64,000 nt of DNA from Bacteriovoracaceae bacterium (GTDB taxonomy: Bacteria; Bdellovibrionota; Bacteriovoracia; Bacteriovoracales; Bacteriovoracaceae), in contig CANFVK010000006.1 of assembly GCA_947450475.1 (NCBI GenBank), positions 62,001-126,000 of the forward strand, read 5' to 3'. Below the pieces are notes generated by a model that worked only from the letters and a program-made list of their open reading frames with translations, was not told the DNA's origin and did no database searches. This document shows positions 19,217-28,791 of this stretch, piece after piece (position 1 is the stretch's first letter; the number at the start of each line of letters is the position of its first letter). The translations under genes and the position numbers were made by a program.

Positions 19217-20303
19217 AGAATGGATGCGATTTTTTGTTGGTTCAGTTTTAGTGCTACTTCTAGTGCTATCGTTAGGACATATTCTCAATTCTCTTTTGCG
19301 TGACGTCGGTGAGTTGAAAACCATACTCTTTGATTTAGCTCTTGAAACACCAAGTTTTCTGGTAAAAGTTTTTCCCGTGTCTTGCCTCATCGCATCTTTG
19401 TTTTCAATCAACAAACTTACGAATCGCAATGAACTAACTGCAATTTTCGCAAGCGGTTTTTCAAGAAAAAGTTTCATCATAACCATTGGTGCGACTGGAG
19501 CAAGTGTTGGTGTTTTATTATTTTTTATCAACGCTTATTTGGTTCCAAGCGCTAAACACAAACAGGACATGGCCAACAATGCACGCCAGTCTCTTCCTGC
19601 GGCAACTACTCACTCAAAAAAATCAACACTTTCTATCAATACTCTTAATGCAGGTAAAATTTGGTTTAAGGGCCAAGATTATTTTTTTTCTTATAGCTCA
19701 TTTGATAGGCAAACCAATACTCTCTATAACTTGACCTTGTATTATTATAATAAAAACTTTAAATTCACGGAGCAACTTAGTGCCTCCTTTGCTGAATATA
19801 AAGACCATGACAACTGGCTCTTGGCCAACGTTGTTCACTATACCAATCTAGACAATAAAACCTTTCCAACGATTTCAAAGACAAGCGAAATGCCACTAAA
19901 AATCAGAGAAACTGTTTCTGATTTCAAGCAAATAAATGCCAACATTAGCACGTTGAATATTTGGAAACTCAATGATTACATCGGAGTTTTAAGAGCTAAC
20001 GGAATTAACTATTCTGAATATTTTGTTTCTTTTCTCGACAAGTTTTCTTCAGGTTTTACTTGCTTGGTTTTGGCGATTCTTGCCTCTACTGCGCTCTTTT
20101 CTCCAAATCGACGAAATAGTTCTTTCGGAAAAAATGTTGCTTTCGTTTTAGGTTTTACGTTTATGTATTGGTTTATTTATTCCTATTTTTTATCCCTTGG
20201 TGAAACCAGCCAAATACCGGCGGTAGTTGCAACGTTTGGTGTACCATTCTTTTTTTCCATCTACCTATTTTTCTATTTTATTTATCATCGCAAATTGCGC
20301 TAG
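19188..20303 (+). CDS. LptF/LptG-family permease
   Basis: This 371-residue inner-membrane protein has three N-terminal TM helices (about 15-38, 60-80, 98-120), a periplasmic beta-rich domain of about 150 residues, and three C-terminal helices. This is the YjgP/YjgQ layout of the LptB2FG lipopolysaccharide exporter. The N-terminal SEIRKLILKEWMRFFVGS pattern and PSFLVKVFPVSCLIASLFS fit the family. Whether it is LptF or LptG is not clear. No lptA/lptB/lptC lies nearby. It overlaps the preceding gene by 29 bp and is followed by def. Confidence 0.85.
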   Translation: MSEIRKLILKEWMRFFVGSVLVLLLVLSLGHILNSLLRDVGELKTILFDLALETPSFLVKVFPVSCLIASLFSINKLTNRNELTAIFASGFSRKSFIITIGATGASVGVLLFFINAYLVPSAKHKQDMANNARQSLPAATTHSKKSTLSINTLNAGKIWFKGQDYFFSYSSFDRQTNTLYNLTLYYYNKNFKFTEQLSASFAEYKDHDNWLLANVVHYTNLDNKTFPTISKTSEMPLKIRETVSDFKQINANISTLNIWKLNDYIGVLRANGINYSEYFVSFLDKFSSGFTCLVLAILASTALFSPNRRNSSFGKNVAFVLGFTFMYWFIYSYFLSLGETSQIPAVVATFGVPFFFSIYLFFYFIYHRKLR

Positions 20304-20311
20304 AGTATGAT

Positions 20312-20911
20312 ATGGATCTATCTATGAAAAAGAATTTTTTGACTGATTACAAACTTGAAGGTGAAGTATTACCTATTTACACTTATCCAGCTCCGGTCCT
20401 GAAAAAAATTGCTGAGCCAGTTACAGAATTTAATCAAGAACTGCACCTGCTTATTAAAAATATGCTTTATACAATGTATCATGCACCAGGAATCGGACTT
20501 GCCGCACCACAAGTTGGAGTGAGCAAAAGATTTTTTGTTTTAGACATATGGTTTGATCGAGAAAAAGTGACTCTTGCTGACGGCACAGAAGAGTATCGAT
20601 TGTCACAGTTTCAACCGATGGCCTTTATTAATCCTGTCTTCAAAAATCACTCTGGTGAAGTGATACACGAAGAGGGCTGCCTTAGTGTTCCTGGTATTTA
20701 TGAAGATGTTAAACGTGCTGAGTTTGTTTCAGTAGAGTATCAAGATCCATTCGGTGATAAACACCAAATTGAAGCAGATGAACTCCTTTCTATATGTCTT
20801 CAGCATGAAAACGACCACCTCGATGGTATTGTTTTCATCGAAAGATTAAGTTTATTAAAAAAGCAACTTCTCGAAAAAAAGTTTTTAAAACAAATGCAAA
20901 AGAAAAAATAA
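20312..20911 (+). CDS. def: peptide deformylase
   Basis: This 199-residue cytoplasmic metallohydrolase removes the formyl group from nascent proteins. All three motifs are intact: GIGLAAPQVG, EEGCLSVPG (metal Cys) and QHENDHLDG (HExxH). ATG at 20312 or 20324 is possible; neither has a strong Shine-Dalgarno site. An insertion near residues 90-100 is common in type I enzymes. It is followed one base later by fmt, the partner enzyme that adds the formyl group, as in most bacteria. Confidence 0.96.
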   Translation: MDLSMKKNFLTDYKLEGEVLPIYTYPAPVLKKIAEPVTEFNQELHLLIKNMLYTMYHAPGIGLAAPQVGVSKRFFVLDIWFDREKVTLADGTEEYRLSQFQPMAFINPVFKNHSGEVIHEEGCLSVPGIYEDVKRAEFVSVEYQDPFGDKHQIEADELLSICLQHENDHLDGIVFIERLSLLKKQLLEKKFLKQMQKKK

Positions 20912-20912
20912 A

Positions 20913-21857
20913 ATGAAAAAACTTAATGTTGTTTTTTGTGGAACTCCTGACTTCTCTGTACCTACTCTAGAGCTATTACACCAACATCCTCACATTAACT
21001 TAGTCGGTGTTGTAACAATGCCAGATCGCCCGGCCGGCAGAGGGCAAGAGCTCAAGTCGCCCCCCGTTGCCCAGTATGCAAAAGAGCACAAGCTTAACCT
21101 GTACCAGGTTGAGAATATTAATCGTGATGAAAATTTATTGTCAGAATTAGAAGGTTTAAATCTTGATTTTATTTTAGTTCTGGCTTTCGCTCAATTTCTA
21201 GGCCCACGCGTTTTATCAATGCCCAAACTGGCCTGCTTTAATATACACACTTCAATTTTACCGAAGTACCGGGGAGCTGCTCCCATTCAATATGCACTCT
21301 TAAATGGTGACACCTCTACCGGGGTATCAATTCAAAAGATGGTTAAGCAAATGGATGCAGGTGACCTCGTTCATTTCCACGAACTTTCAATTTCCCCTGA
21401 CGAGACCGGAGGCCTTCTTTATACAAGGCTAAAGTTTCAAGCAGCACTTTCAACTTATTCTCTGATACAATCGATTTTAAATCACCAACTCACTTTTACG
21501 CCACAAGATACCAATGCTATCAGTTTTGCACCTACCTTAAAAAAAGAGGATGGTTTTTTGCATTTTAAAGATTCAACTTTTGAAAAAATTAAAAATCAGA
21601 TTCGAGCATTAGACCCATGGCCTGGCACATATTGTTTTTTAAACAGTCACAGACTCAAAGTTTATGAAATAGAAAAAATGAACCTTACTCTTTCTCCGGG
21701 GGAATGCATTTCGTTACACGATCAGCTCTGCGTGGGCTTAATCGATTCAACTATAAGATTGAGAACTCTCCAATTAGAGGGTAAGAAAATTTGCACTGAT
21801 ACTGAATTAATTAATGGATTAAAAAATAAGGGCGGTGAGATAATACTCAATCCGTAA
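20913..21857 (+). CDS. fmt: methionyl-tRNA formyltransferase
   Basis: This 314-residue enzyme formylates initiator Met-tRNA using 10-formyl-THF. It shows FCGTPDFSVPTLE at the N-terminus, the formyl-transfer core FNIHTSILPKYRGAAPIQY with the catalytic Asn-His pair, and a C-terminal OB-like domain from about residue 205 (DPWPGTY). Length is typical. The start ATG is one base after the def stop codon, so the pair is translationally coupled. Confidence 0.97.
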   Translation: MKKLNVVFCGTPDFSVPTLELLHQHPHINLVGVVTMPDRPAGRGQELKSPPVAQYAKEHKLNLYQVENINRDENLLSELEGLNLDFILVLAFAQFLGPRVLSMPKLACFNIHTSILPKYRGAAPIQYALLNGDTSTGVSIQKMVKQMDAGDLVHFHELSISPDETGGLLYTRLKFQAALSTYSLIQSILNHQLTFTPQDTNAISFAPTLKKEDGFLHFKDSTFEKIKNQIRALDPWPGTYCFLNSHRLKVYEIEKMNLTLSPGECISLHDQLCVGLIDSTIRLRTLQLEGKKICTDTELINGLKNKGGEIILNP

Positions 21858-21863
21858 AAGCCT

Positions 21864-22511
21864 ATGACTATAATTAGCCCAAGCCTGCTGGCCTGTGATT
21901 TTTTAAACATTGAATCTGAAATGAATGCTTTTGATGGAGTAAATGATCTTTGGTTTCATCTTGATATAATGGATGGCCACTTCGTTCCCAATCTTACCTT
22001 TGGTCATCCGATTGTAGAAAAAATCACTCAAAAATCAAAGCACCGATGTGACGCTCATTTTATGGTCACTAATCCAGAGTTTCACGCTGAAACACTTAAA
22101 AGTGCAGGTCTTTATAATTTTACCTTTCATTTTGAAGCAACGATGGACTCTTTGGGGCTTCTACGAGAGGTTAAAAAAAATTATCCAAGTGTTGGAATTT
22201 CACTTAAGCCAAACACTTCAACTCACAAACTTTCGGATGAACTTTTAAAAGAAGTTGATCTCGTTTTAGTTATGTCCGTCGAACCAGGCTTTGGTGGACA
22301 ATCATTTATGATTTCTGCTTTTGATAAGATAAAGGAACTTAAAAATCGACGCGAGAAATTAAAAGCTCATTTTCAAATTCAGGTTGACGGTGGTGTGAGT
22401 GATCGCAATGCTGCTGATTTAATTTTGGCAGGAGCCGACAATTTAGTTGCCGGCTCTTATGTTTTTAATAGTGTAGATTATATTTCTGCCGTAAATTCTT
22501 TGAGAAAATAA
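21864..22511 (+). CDS. rpe: ribulose-phosphate 3-epimerase
   Basis: This 215-residue TIM-barrel enzyme interconverts ribulose 5-phosphate and xylulose 5-phosphate in the pentose-phosphate pathway. Motifs include SPSLLACDF, HLDIMDGHFVPNLTFG (metal ligands and catalytic Asp) and MSVEPGFGGQSF, then QVDGGVS. Length is standard. It starts 6 bp after fmt and ends 1 bp before a convergent secreted-protein gene, so def-fmt-rpe is probably one transcript. No terminator hairpin is visible in that gap. Confidence 0.97.
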   Translation: MTIISPSLLACDFLNIESEMNAFDGVNDLWFHLDIMDGHFVPNLTFGHPIVEKITQKSKHRCDAHFMVTNPEFHAETLKSAGLYNFTFHFEATMDSLGLLREVKKNYPSVGISLKPNTSTHKLSDELLKEVDLVLVMSVEPGFGGQSFMISAFDKIKELKNRREKLKAHFQIQVDGGVSDRNAADLILAGADNLVAGSYVFNSVDYISAVNSLRK

Positions 22512-22512
22512 T

Positions 22513-23079
22513 TTATTTTCTTATGCCCATAACAAGAGTTACATCTTGTTTACAATTTAAAAGTTCACCATCTGCTTCGCAGTTCATATCACTGGATTCA
22601 ATTGTTGACGTTAGTCCAGCGCCAGAGCTTCCAAGAATTTTTAAATTCTTCAATACATCAAGTCCTGATTTTTTGATGGCGCTAGAATAGACTGCTTGCA
22701 TATTTTCAGAGCTTACACTAAGACCTTTTATTGAGCCAAAAAGAGATCTCTTTATTTCTGCTTGTATTTCAGTATCTACATTTTCTTTTGCGTCCACAAT
22801 TCTTACGATATTGCTTCCCTTAACTTCTATCATGACAGAATTTTTGTCGTCGGTTTCATTTACATCTTGAGAAAAAATGTTTTGTATACCTTTTTCAGTG
22901 GTGTAATCCATACGAGCATTACCTTTTGCACTACTAATTATTTTTTCAAAGACATTTTTTGAAATTTTCTTAAACGTTGTTGTTTCTTGGGTTTTTATTG
23001 TCAAGGTTATAGATTCTGCAGCAAACGCAGAAGTACCCAAAGTAAGTGCCAATGCCATAACGGCTAATGTGGTTTTCAT
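22513..23079 (-). CDS. small secreted protein of unknown function
   Basis: This 188-residue product has a textbook signal peptide (LALTLGTSAFAA) and a strong AAGGAG site. The mature part is beta-rich with only two cysteines (DMNCEADGELLNC), which could form a disulfide near the C-terminus. Charged and Thr-rich segments predominate. I recognise no family. It faces rpe tail-to-tail and hutH head-to-head. Confidence 0.7.
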   Translation of the reverse strand: MKTTLAVMALALTLGTSAFAAESITLTIKTQETTTFKKISKNVFEKIISSAKGNARMDYTTEKGIQNIFSQDVNETDDKNSVMIEVKGSNIVRIVDAKENVDTEIQAEIKRSLFGSIKGLSVSSENMQAVYSSAIKKSGLDVLKNLKILGSSGAGLTSTIESSDMNCEADGELLNCKQDVTLVMGIRK

Positions 23080-23253
23080 GATAGCTCCTTTTACGAAAGT
23101 AAGTTTGTTGTGGCTTCATGTTAAAGGAACTAGAAAAATCTACAAGTTTCTGTGAAGTTATTACATGCACTGTCTATTTTCCACGCAAAATGCCATTACT
23201 TCTTCTGATGTTTTTATTAGGATAAGGCAGATTTTGTAAACTGGAGATACCCC

Positions 23254-24789
23254 ATGGATTTAGTTCTAAACGGTCAGAATTTAACCATCGATCAAGTTCA
23301 TCAAGTCGCTTATGCCTCAAGAGAAGGCCTTAAATTGCATATCGATCCCAAGGCATTGGAAAAAATGAAGGCTTCTCGAGCTTTTGTTTTTGATATTGTT
23401 AAAAAAGGCAAACCGGTCTACGGCATAAATACCGGTTTTGGTGCACTTTCTAGTATGCATATCGAAGCCAAAGACCTTGCCCAATTGCAAGTCAACCTCA
23501 TTCGTTCACATTGCACAGGGGTAGGTAAACCATTTTCTAAAGAAATAACTCGCGCCATAATGCTCTTGCGGGCCAATTGCTTAATCTCTGGTTTCTCTGG
23601 GGTGGAACCCTACGTTGTTGAATTACTTTTAGCTTTTATCAACCATCACATTACCCCCGTCGTGCCAGAAAAAGGCTCGGTTGGAGCCTCTGGAGATTTA
23701 GCCCCACTTTCCCATATAGCTTTAGCGCTTATTGGAGAAGGTGAAGTTGAATTTGATGGAAAAATTGTTAACTCCAAATTTGCTATCGATCAATTAAAAA
23801 TGTCTCCAGCCGTTTTAGGCCCAAAAGATGGATTGGCCTTAATCAACGGAACGGCCTGTATGGCGGCACTAGGAGCTTTGGCCGTTTTTGAAGCTCGTCA
23901 CATTATGAAATTAGCAGACATTTGCACAACCCTTACTCTAGACGGTGTCAAGGGTACATCAAGTGCATACAATCCGCTTATCACCAGTCTAAAACCTCAC
24001 AAGGGACAAGTTGCCGCGATGGAAAATCTCAATAAACTGCTGGCGCTGTCACCACTAAAAGACTCGCATAGTGACTGTGGCAAAGTTCAAGATCCTTATT
24101 CACTTCGCTGTGTGCCTCAAGTGCACGGAGCTTGTCGACAAACCCTCCTGCACGCCCAAGAAGTTATTTCCACCGAGCTCAATGCTGTTACAGATAATCC
24201 TCTTATTTTTGTTGATAAAGATCTTGTCGTTTCTGGCGGAAACTTTCATGGAGAAGCCCTAGCCTTGGTTATGGATTATTTAGCCATGGGAATTGCTGAA
24301 ATCTGCAACATAAGCGAGCGTCGGATTGAGAAAATGATGAATCCAAGTTTTTCCGATCTTCCCGCTTTTCTGGTAAAAAACTCCGGTCTGAATTCGGGAC
24401 TGATGATAGCTCACGTTACTGCAGCTGCACTTGTAAGTGAAAATAAGTATCTCTGTCACCCTGCAAGCGTTGATTCTGTGCCGACTTCAACGGATAAAGA
24501 AGATCACGTTTCGATGGGGGTCACTGCGGGACGAAAGTTGCATGAAGTTATCTCTAACGCCAAATCGGTGTTGGCGATTGAACTTCTTTGCAACACTCAG
24601 GCCCTAGAATTTCAACGTCCATTGAAATCCTCGCCAGCACTCGAAGCAGTTCATGCTGTAATTAGGCGTCATGTTGATCCAATCGAAGTTGATAGAATAT
24701 TTTATAAAGATATAAACAATATTATAAAACTTATTAACAGTGGCGAGATTGTCACAGCTGCTGAAAATTATGTGGGAGAATTAAACTAA
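23254..24789 (+). CDS. hutH: histidine ammonia-lyase
   Basis: This 511-residue enzyme deaminates L-histidine to trans-urocanate, the first step of histidine catabolism. The MIO cofactor-forming tripeptide is present in [13 protein letters not shown] near residue 143. Also seen are [22 protein letters not shown] and [15 protein letters not shown]. Length matches the Pseudomonas enzyme. Its stop codon overlaps the hutU start as TAATG, so translation is coupled. The 174-bp divergent gap upstream is the likely promoter region; I see no clear operator. Confidence 0.98.
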   Translation: MDLVLNGQNLTIDQVHQVAYASREGLKLHIDPKALEKMKASRAFVFDIVKKGKPVYGINTGFGALSSMHIEAKDLAQLQVNLIRSHCTGVGKPFSKEITRAIMLLRANCLISGFSGVEPYVVELLLAFINHHITPVVPEKGSVGASGDLAPLSHIALALIGEGEVEFDGKIVNSKFAIDQLKMSPAVLGPKDGLALINGTACMAALGALAVFEARHIMKLADICTTLTLDGVKGTSSAYNPLITSLKPHKGQVAAMENLNKLLALSPLKDSHSDCGKVQDPYSLRCVPQVHGACRQTLLHAQEVISTELNAVTDNPLIFVDKDLVVSGGNFHGEALALVMDYLAMGIAEICNISERRIEKMMNPSFSDLPAFLVKNSGLNSGLMIAHVTAAALVSENKYLCHPASVDSVPTSTDKEDHVSMGVTAGRKLHEVISNAKSVLAIELLCNTQALEFQRPLKSSPALEAVHAVIRRHVDPIEVDRIFYKDINNIIKLINSGEIVTAAENYVGELN

Positions 24790-26462
24790 TGAGTAACAAT
24801 AGATCGATCCCCCTTCCCCCGACCGGATCAACCCTGACTTGCAAAGGTTGGCACCAAGAAGCCGCTCTCAGATGCCTCTTAAATAATCTCCATCCCGATG
24901 TGGCCGAGGATCGTGACAATCTCATCGTCTACGGGGGCAATGGCCAAGCAGCTAGAAATCATCAAGCGCTTGAAGACATTATTTCTGCTTTAAAAGTGTT
25001 AGAGAACAATGAAACACTGATGATTCAATCCGGTAAGCCAGTCGCCATTTTTCCCAGCCACGCTCACGGCCCGAGAGTTTTAATTGCCAACTCAAATCTT
25101 GTTCCACATTGGGCAACCTGGGAGCATTTTAATAAATTAAAAGACGAAGGTCTTATGATGTACGGTCAAATGACGGCAGGTTCTTGGATCTACATTGGTT
25201 CTCAGGGAATTCTTCAGGGTACCTATGAAACTTTCATGGCAGCTGCAGAGAAACATTACGGCGAAGGTTCTGATCTTAGGGGCAAACTTGTTTTAACTGC
25301 TGGCATTGGTGGCATGGGTGGAGCTCAACCCTTAGCTGTTAAAATGGCAAATGGGGTATGCTTGGCGTGCGACGTTGAACAATGGAGAATTGAGAAACGA
25401 TTAAAATCAAAATATCTCGATGTCCTTTGTAGCTCTTTTGACGAAGCTATTGCTCTTGCCATGAAGTCTAAAGCTGACAAGACTGCCATTTCAATCGGGG
25501 TCGTTGGAAACGCTGCCGACTTTTTCAAATATGTTTACGATCAAGGTGTTTTGCCAGATTTAGTTACCGATCAAACCTCGGCCCATGACCCGCTAAATGG
25601 TTATGTTCCTCATGGCACAAGCGTGGAAGCGGCTTTGTCGTTACGAATAAATGATCCCAAAAAATACACTGAAAAATCCTACGAAACGATGGGTGAACAC
25701 GTTAAAGCGATGTTGGCATTTCAAAATAAAGGAGCACATGTTTTTGATTACGGAAACAATTTGCGCGAAGGCGCTAAAATTGCCGGAGTAACTAACGCCT
25801 ATGATTTTCCAGGTTTTGTTCCAGCTTATATTCGCCCTCTTTTTTGTAAAGGCTCTGGACCATTTAGATGGGTTGCTCTCTCTGGTGACCCTGAAGATAT
25901 ACGCGTAACAGATAATGCTTTAATGGAACTTTTCCCAGAAAATAAAAAACTTCACAACTGGCTTAAGAAAGCCCAAGAAATGATTTCATTTCAAGGTCTA
26001 CCAGCTCGCATTTGCTGGCTTAATTATGGTGAAAGAGAAAAAGCTGGCCAACTTTTTAACAAATTGGTTAGAGAGGGCAAAGTTAAAGCACCCATTGTAA
26101 TCGGAAGAGACCATTTGGATTGTGGTTCTGTAACAAGCCCCAACCGAGAAACTGAAGCGATGATGGATGGCACAGATGCTGTCTCTGATTGGTCTCTGCT
26201 AAATTTGATGATAAACACCATGAATGGTGCGAGCTGGACTTCTTTTCACCATGGAGGTGGTGTTGGAATTGGTTATTCTCAGCACTCGGGCATGGTCATT
26301 TGTTGTGATGGTAGTAGGGATATGGACGAGCGACTTGCACGTGTTCTAAATTCTGATCCAGGAATGGGGGTTGCTCGTCACGCTGATGCTGGATATGAAA
26401 TTGCTCGCGAAACAGCTCGTAAAAGCCGACTCAAACTTCCGTCTTTAAAAATTAATTGTTAA
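24789..26462 (+). CDS. hutU: urocanate hydratase
   Basis: This 557-residue NAD-dependent enzyme converts urocanate to imidazolonepropionate. It carries [40 protein letters not shown] (NAD region) and the conserved Cys block [11 protein letters not shown] to [17 protein letters not shown]. Length is exactly typical. It overlaps hutH by one base. The next hut gene, hutI, lies about 2.3 kb away beyond two opposite-strand genes. Confidence 0.98.
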   Translation: MSNNRSIPLPPTGSTLTCKGWHQEAALRCLLNNLHPDVAEDRDNLIVYGGNGQAARNHQALEDIISALKVLENNETLMIQSGKPVAIFPSHAHGPRVLIANSNLVPHWATWEHFNKLKDEGLMMYGQMTAGSWIYIGSQGILQGTYETFMAAAEKHYGEGSDLRGKLVLTAGIGGMGGAQPLAVKMANGVCLACDVEQWRIEKRLKSKYLDVLCSSFDEAIALAMKSKADKTAISIGVVGNAADFFKYVYDQGVLPDLVTDQTSAHDPLNGYVPHGTSVEAALSLRINDPKKYTEKSYETMGEHVKAMLAFQNKGAHVFDYGNNLREGAKIAGVTNAYDFPGFVPAYIRPLFCKGSGPFRWVALSGDPEDIRVTDNALMELFPENKKLHNWLKKAQEMISFQGLPARICWLNYGEREKAGQLFNKLVREGKVKAPIVIGRDHLDCGSVTSPNRETEAMMDGTDAVSDWSLLNLMINTMNGASWTSFHHGGGVGIGYSQHSGMVICCDGSRDMDERLARVLNSDPGMGVARHADAGYEIARETARKSRLKLPSLKINC

Positions 26463-26472
26463 CTTTTTGTCC

Positions 26473-26491
26473 GCGCCCTATCTCAGGGCGC
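26473..26491. terminator. GC-rich inverted repeat between hutU and the convergent gene
   Basis: GCGCCCT/AGGGCGC form a 7-bp stem with loop ATCTC, overlapping the 3' end of the 26478 gene. No clear T-run follows in either direction, so termination is only suggested. Confidence 0.4.
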
Positions 26492-26864
26492 TGGCAGATA
26501 CCAGGGAGCCATCGCGAAATTTGCAAAATGCGTTTTCATTTTTACTGGAGTCTCGCAAAATAAGAATTTCGCCATCAACTAGTTTTTTGCAAATAACGGC
26601 ACCGGGATTTTTTCCACCAACGAGATCTTTTTCTTTAAGAGTTACCCTTTTTTTTGAATCACGAAGTACTTTGAAGGCCTGACATAATTCTTTTTTGGCA
26701 GGACAGCCTTTTGAAATCAAGGTATGACTTATTGGGTCTCGTTCCATTGGATAAAAGCTACTCCCGAGGCTCCAGACCTCTATCCCCTTATCTACAACCG
26801 GCGAGCTCGAATCGGCCCACAGGGAGATTGGTAACAACGCGACAATCAACAAAAACCTTTTCAT
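26478..26864 (-). CDS. small exported protein with DUF333-like C-terminus
   Basis: This 128-residue product has a signal peptide ending SLWA. The mature part has four cysteines. The C-terminal 45 residues follow the DUF333 pattern: NPGAVICKK, a spacer, then CKFRDGSLVSASAL, matching N-P-A...C...G...C-x-F-x-D-G-S. DUF333 is a short Cys-rich domain in small exported proteins, function unknown; some are annotated as putative haemolysin without proof. The final Cys of the usual motif is replaced by Val-Ser. It starts 10 bp after the protease-like gene and probably shares its transcript. Confidence 0.6.
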   Translation of the reverse strand: MKRFLLIVALLPISLWADSSSPVVDKGIEVWSLGSSFYPMERDPISHTLISKGCPAKKELCQAFKVLRDSKKRVTLKEKDLVGGKNPGAVICKKLVDGEILILRDSSKNENAFCKFRDGSLVSASALR

Positions 26865-26873
26865 GTATTTCCT

Positions 26874-28613
26874 TTAATCAAAATTGACAGCGGTTGAGGC
26901 ACTATCATAGAAAGATTGTTCATCCAACCAGTAGGCTCCCTTGCTCTCCACTGATTCAATTGCGGGATTGGTCGCTCGACTCTCACGCCCCCAAGAATTT
27001 TGAATCAAATATTTGTATTTACCGCTTATACATTTAACACCTGTTACCGCAAGCGCATGCAGGCCACACTCGTTTTGAGTAAAATCTTTTTTCGCCTTAT
27101 AAAGGATTGATGAGCAAAGATAGATGCCCAAGGGCTTATTTTTTTTAATCGTTGAAACAATGTTTTTATCAATACTTGCTTTAGCGTTCAGAGATATTGT
27201 TTCAGAACGACAGCTTAAATTTTCTGGAATTTTTATTTTGTCACCATCTTTGCAATCTAAAGCATAGAGCGACATCAGTGCCTCGTCATATCCCAGCCGA
27301 GCTTTGTCGAATAAAAAATCAAGAGCATTGTCTACACTTCTCAATCCACTTTTTTCATATTCAACAATAACTTGGCTCGCCTGCTTCATTATATCCCTAT
27401 TTTCACAAAGAATAGAATTCTTGCTCCAATCTGCTTCAAATTTTTTTCCACTTAGGTAATCCACCAGCGATCGCTCGACACATTTTTCAGAAAATTTATT
27501 TTGTTGTATTTCCAGAAACTCATCAACGACCGACTTAAGTTTCTCGTCAGAAATTTTATCAATCAAACGATTGGCAAAACTGGTTGCGTTGACAATTTCA
27601 GTCTTGTTCAGGTTGGCGGCTATAACCATTGAATCACTCAAGTCTTTTCTCATCTGCTGTATCGAAAATTTCTTTTGTGGTGAATTTAGTTTTGAATTGA
27701 GGGACTGGATTACCAGCGGATTAATGCCGGAAGACTCAAAGGTATAATCGCCATTTTTTTCAATATTGGTCGCCAACGTCCTACCTACTTTGCAGTAAGA
27801 GAGTGCCGCGGTAGTTGATTTTTTAAAACAATCTTCAAACGCTAAAGCCTCTTGTAACGATGGCTGAAACAACGACTCCAGGGAGTTGGCGTTAATGTTT
27901 TTGCAATCTATTTGTGTTAGTTGTTTTTTCTTTTCTGCAACAACGCCAGCAAATGCATTTTTAAAGTCGTTGTATTTCTTTTTCGCTTCTTGGATTCTTT
28001 TTTTATTAAAAAAACTTTCTTGATCATCACTTCCTTTAAAACTTCCCTGAATCAGATTCATGTATTTTGAGGATTCTAATATCGTTTTAAATTGAGAGCG
28101 TCGTGGATCACCATTGCTGACAATCGTTTCAAGATTTGTTTGATCTCGTCGACACAAAACACCTGAGCCTTTTTTTTGTTGAACTTCTTTAACATTGTTC
28201 ACAACCGAACAAACGTCTCCACCGTCAAGGGCTAAGTCCCAGTCCAGCCCGTCATTAGTACCATTTATTGCCTTATCTGAATCTTTATTTTTCTTTGCAT
28301 AAAGATCAAAATCTTCCTTTTTATTAATTAGATTTTTTTGAGCATTAAGTCCTGCTGTTTTAGAAATGGCGGCAAGTTGCAAATAAGATATTTCGGGATT
28401 TCCCTCAATCGAACCCTGAAGCATCAAGCTTGTCAGGTTGGCATAACAACTACCCAATCCATCTTGGTCTTGAACTTTAAATTTTTCCAAACTTGCGCCC
28501 GGCGAATCAAGTTGCTTAATTTCACCATTTTTTAAATCTGCACAATCTTGGGCATGGCTTAAGTTTATCAAGGAACAAACCCAAAAAATAACGATAAATA
28601 GTTTTTGCTTCAT
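26874..28613 (-). CDS. exported papain-like (C1 family) cysteine protease homologue
   Basis: Start set at ATG 28613 because TAGGAAAT lies just upstream and the signal peptide (ending LSHA) begins there; 579 residues. Near the mature N-terminus, QDGLGSCYANLTSL resembles the papain Gln...Cys site (usual Q...GSCWAF). Near the C-terminus GLHALAVTG supplies His and YLIQNSWGRES the Asn-Ser-Trp motif. About 430 residues lie between Cys and His, far more than in papain, so a large helical domain is inserted. Protease activity is likely but unproven. It lies within the hut region, opposite in strand. Confidence 0.7.
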   Translation of the reverse strand: MKQKLFIVIFWVCSLINLSHAQDCADLKNGEIKQLDSPGASLEKFKVQDQDGLGSCYANLTSLMLQGSIEGNPEISYLQLAAISKTAGLNAQKNLINKKEDFDLYAKKNKDSDKAINGTNDGLDWDLALDGGDVCSVVNNVKEVQQKKGSGVLCRRDQTNLETIVSNGDPRRSQFKTILESSKYMNLIQGSFKGSDDQESFFNKKRIQEAKKKYNDFKNAFAGVVAEKKKQLTQIDCKNINANSLESLFQPSLQEALAFEDCFKKSTTAALSYCKVGRTLATNIEKNGDYTFESSGINPLVIQSLNSKLNSPQKKFSIQQMRKDLSDSMVIAANLNKTEIVNATSFANRLIDKISDEKLKSVVDEFLEIQQNKFSEKCVERSLVDYLSGKKFEADWSKNSILCENRDIMKQASQVIVEYEKSGLRSVDNALDFLFDKARLGYDEALMSLYALDCKDGDKIKIPENLSCRSETISLNAKASIDKNIVSTIKKNKPLGIYLCSSILYKAKKDFTQNECGLHALAVTGVKCISGKYKYLIQNSWGRESRATNPAIESVESKGAYWLDEQSFYDSASTAVNFD

Positions 28614-28722
28614 TGAATATTTCCTATTTAATAATCCTATCATTTTTCAACAAATTTGTTTTAATCAGGAAAAGCTAACCCCATCCCGATTAAATTGATC
28701 TGTCATTTTGTCATTGTTTACT

Positions 28723-28751
28723 TTGACGATTTTCAGCTTTAAACCTATATT
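28723..28751 (+). promoter_or_regulatory. sigma70-type promoter of hutI
   Basis: TTGACG and TATATT are separated by 17 bp and lie about 40 bp before the hutI ATG, so hutI appears to have its own promoter separate from hutHU. Assigned by eye. Confidence 0.65.
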
Positions 28752-28791
28752 TCCTTGGCACTGATCTTTTTAAAATTTACCGAGTGATTTT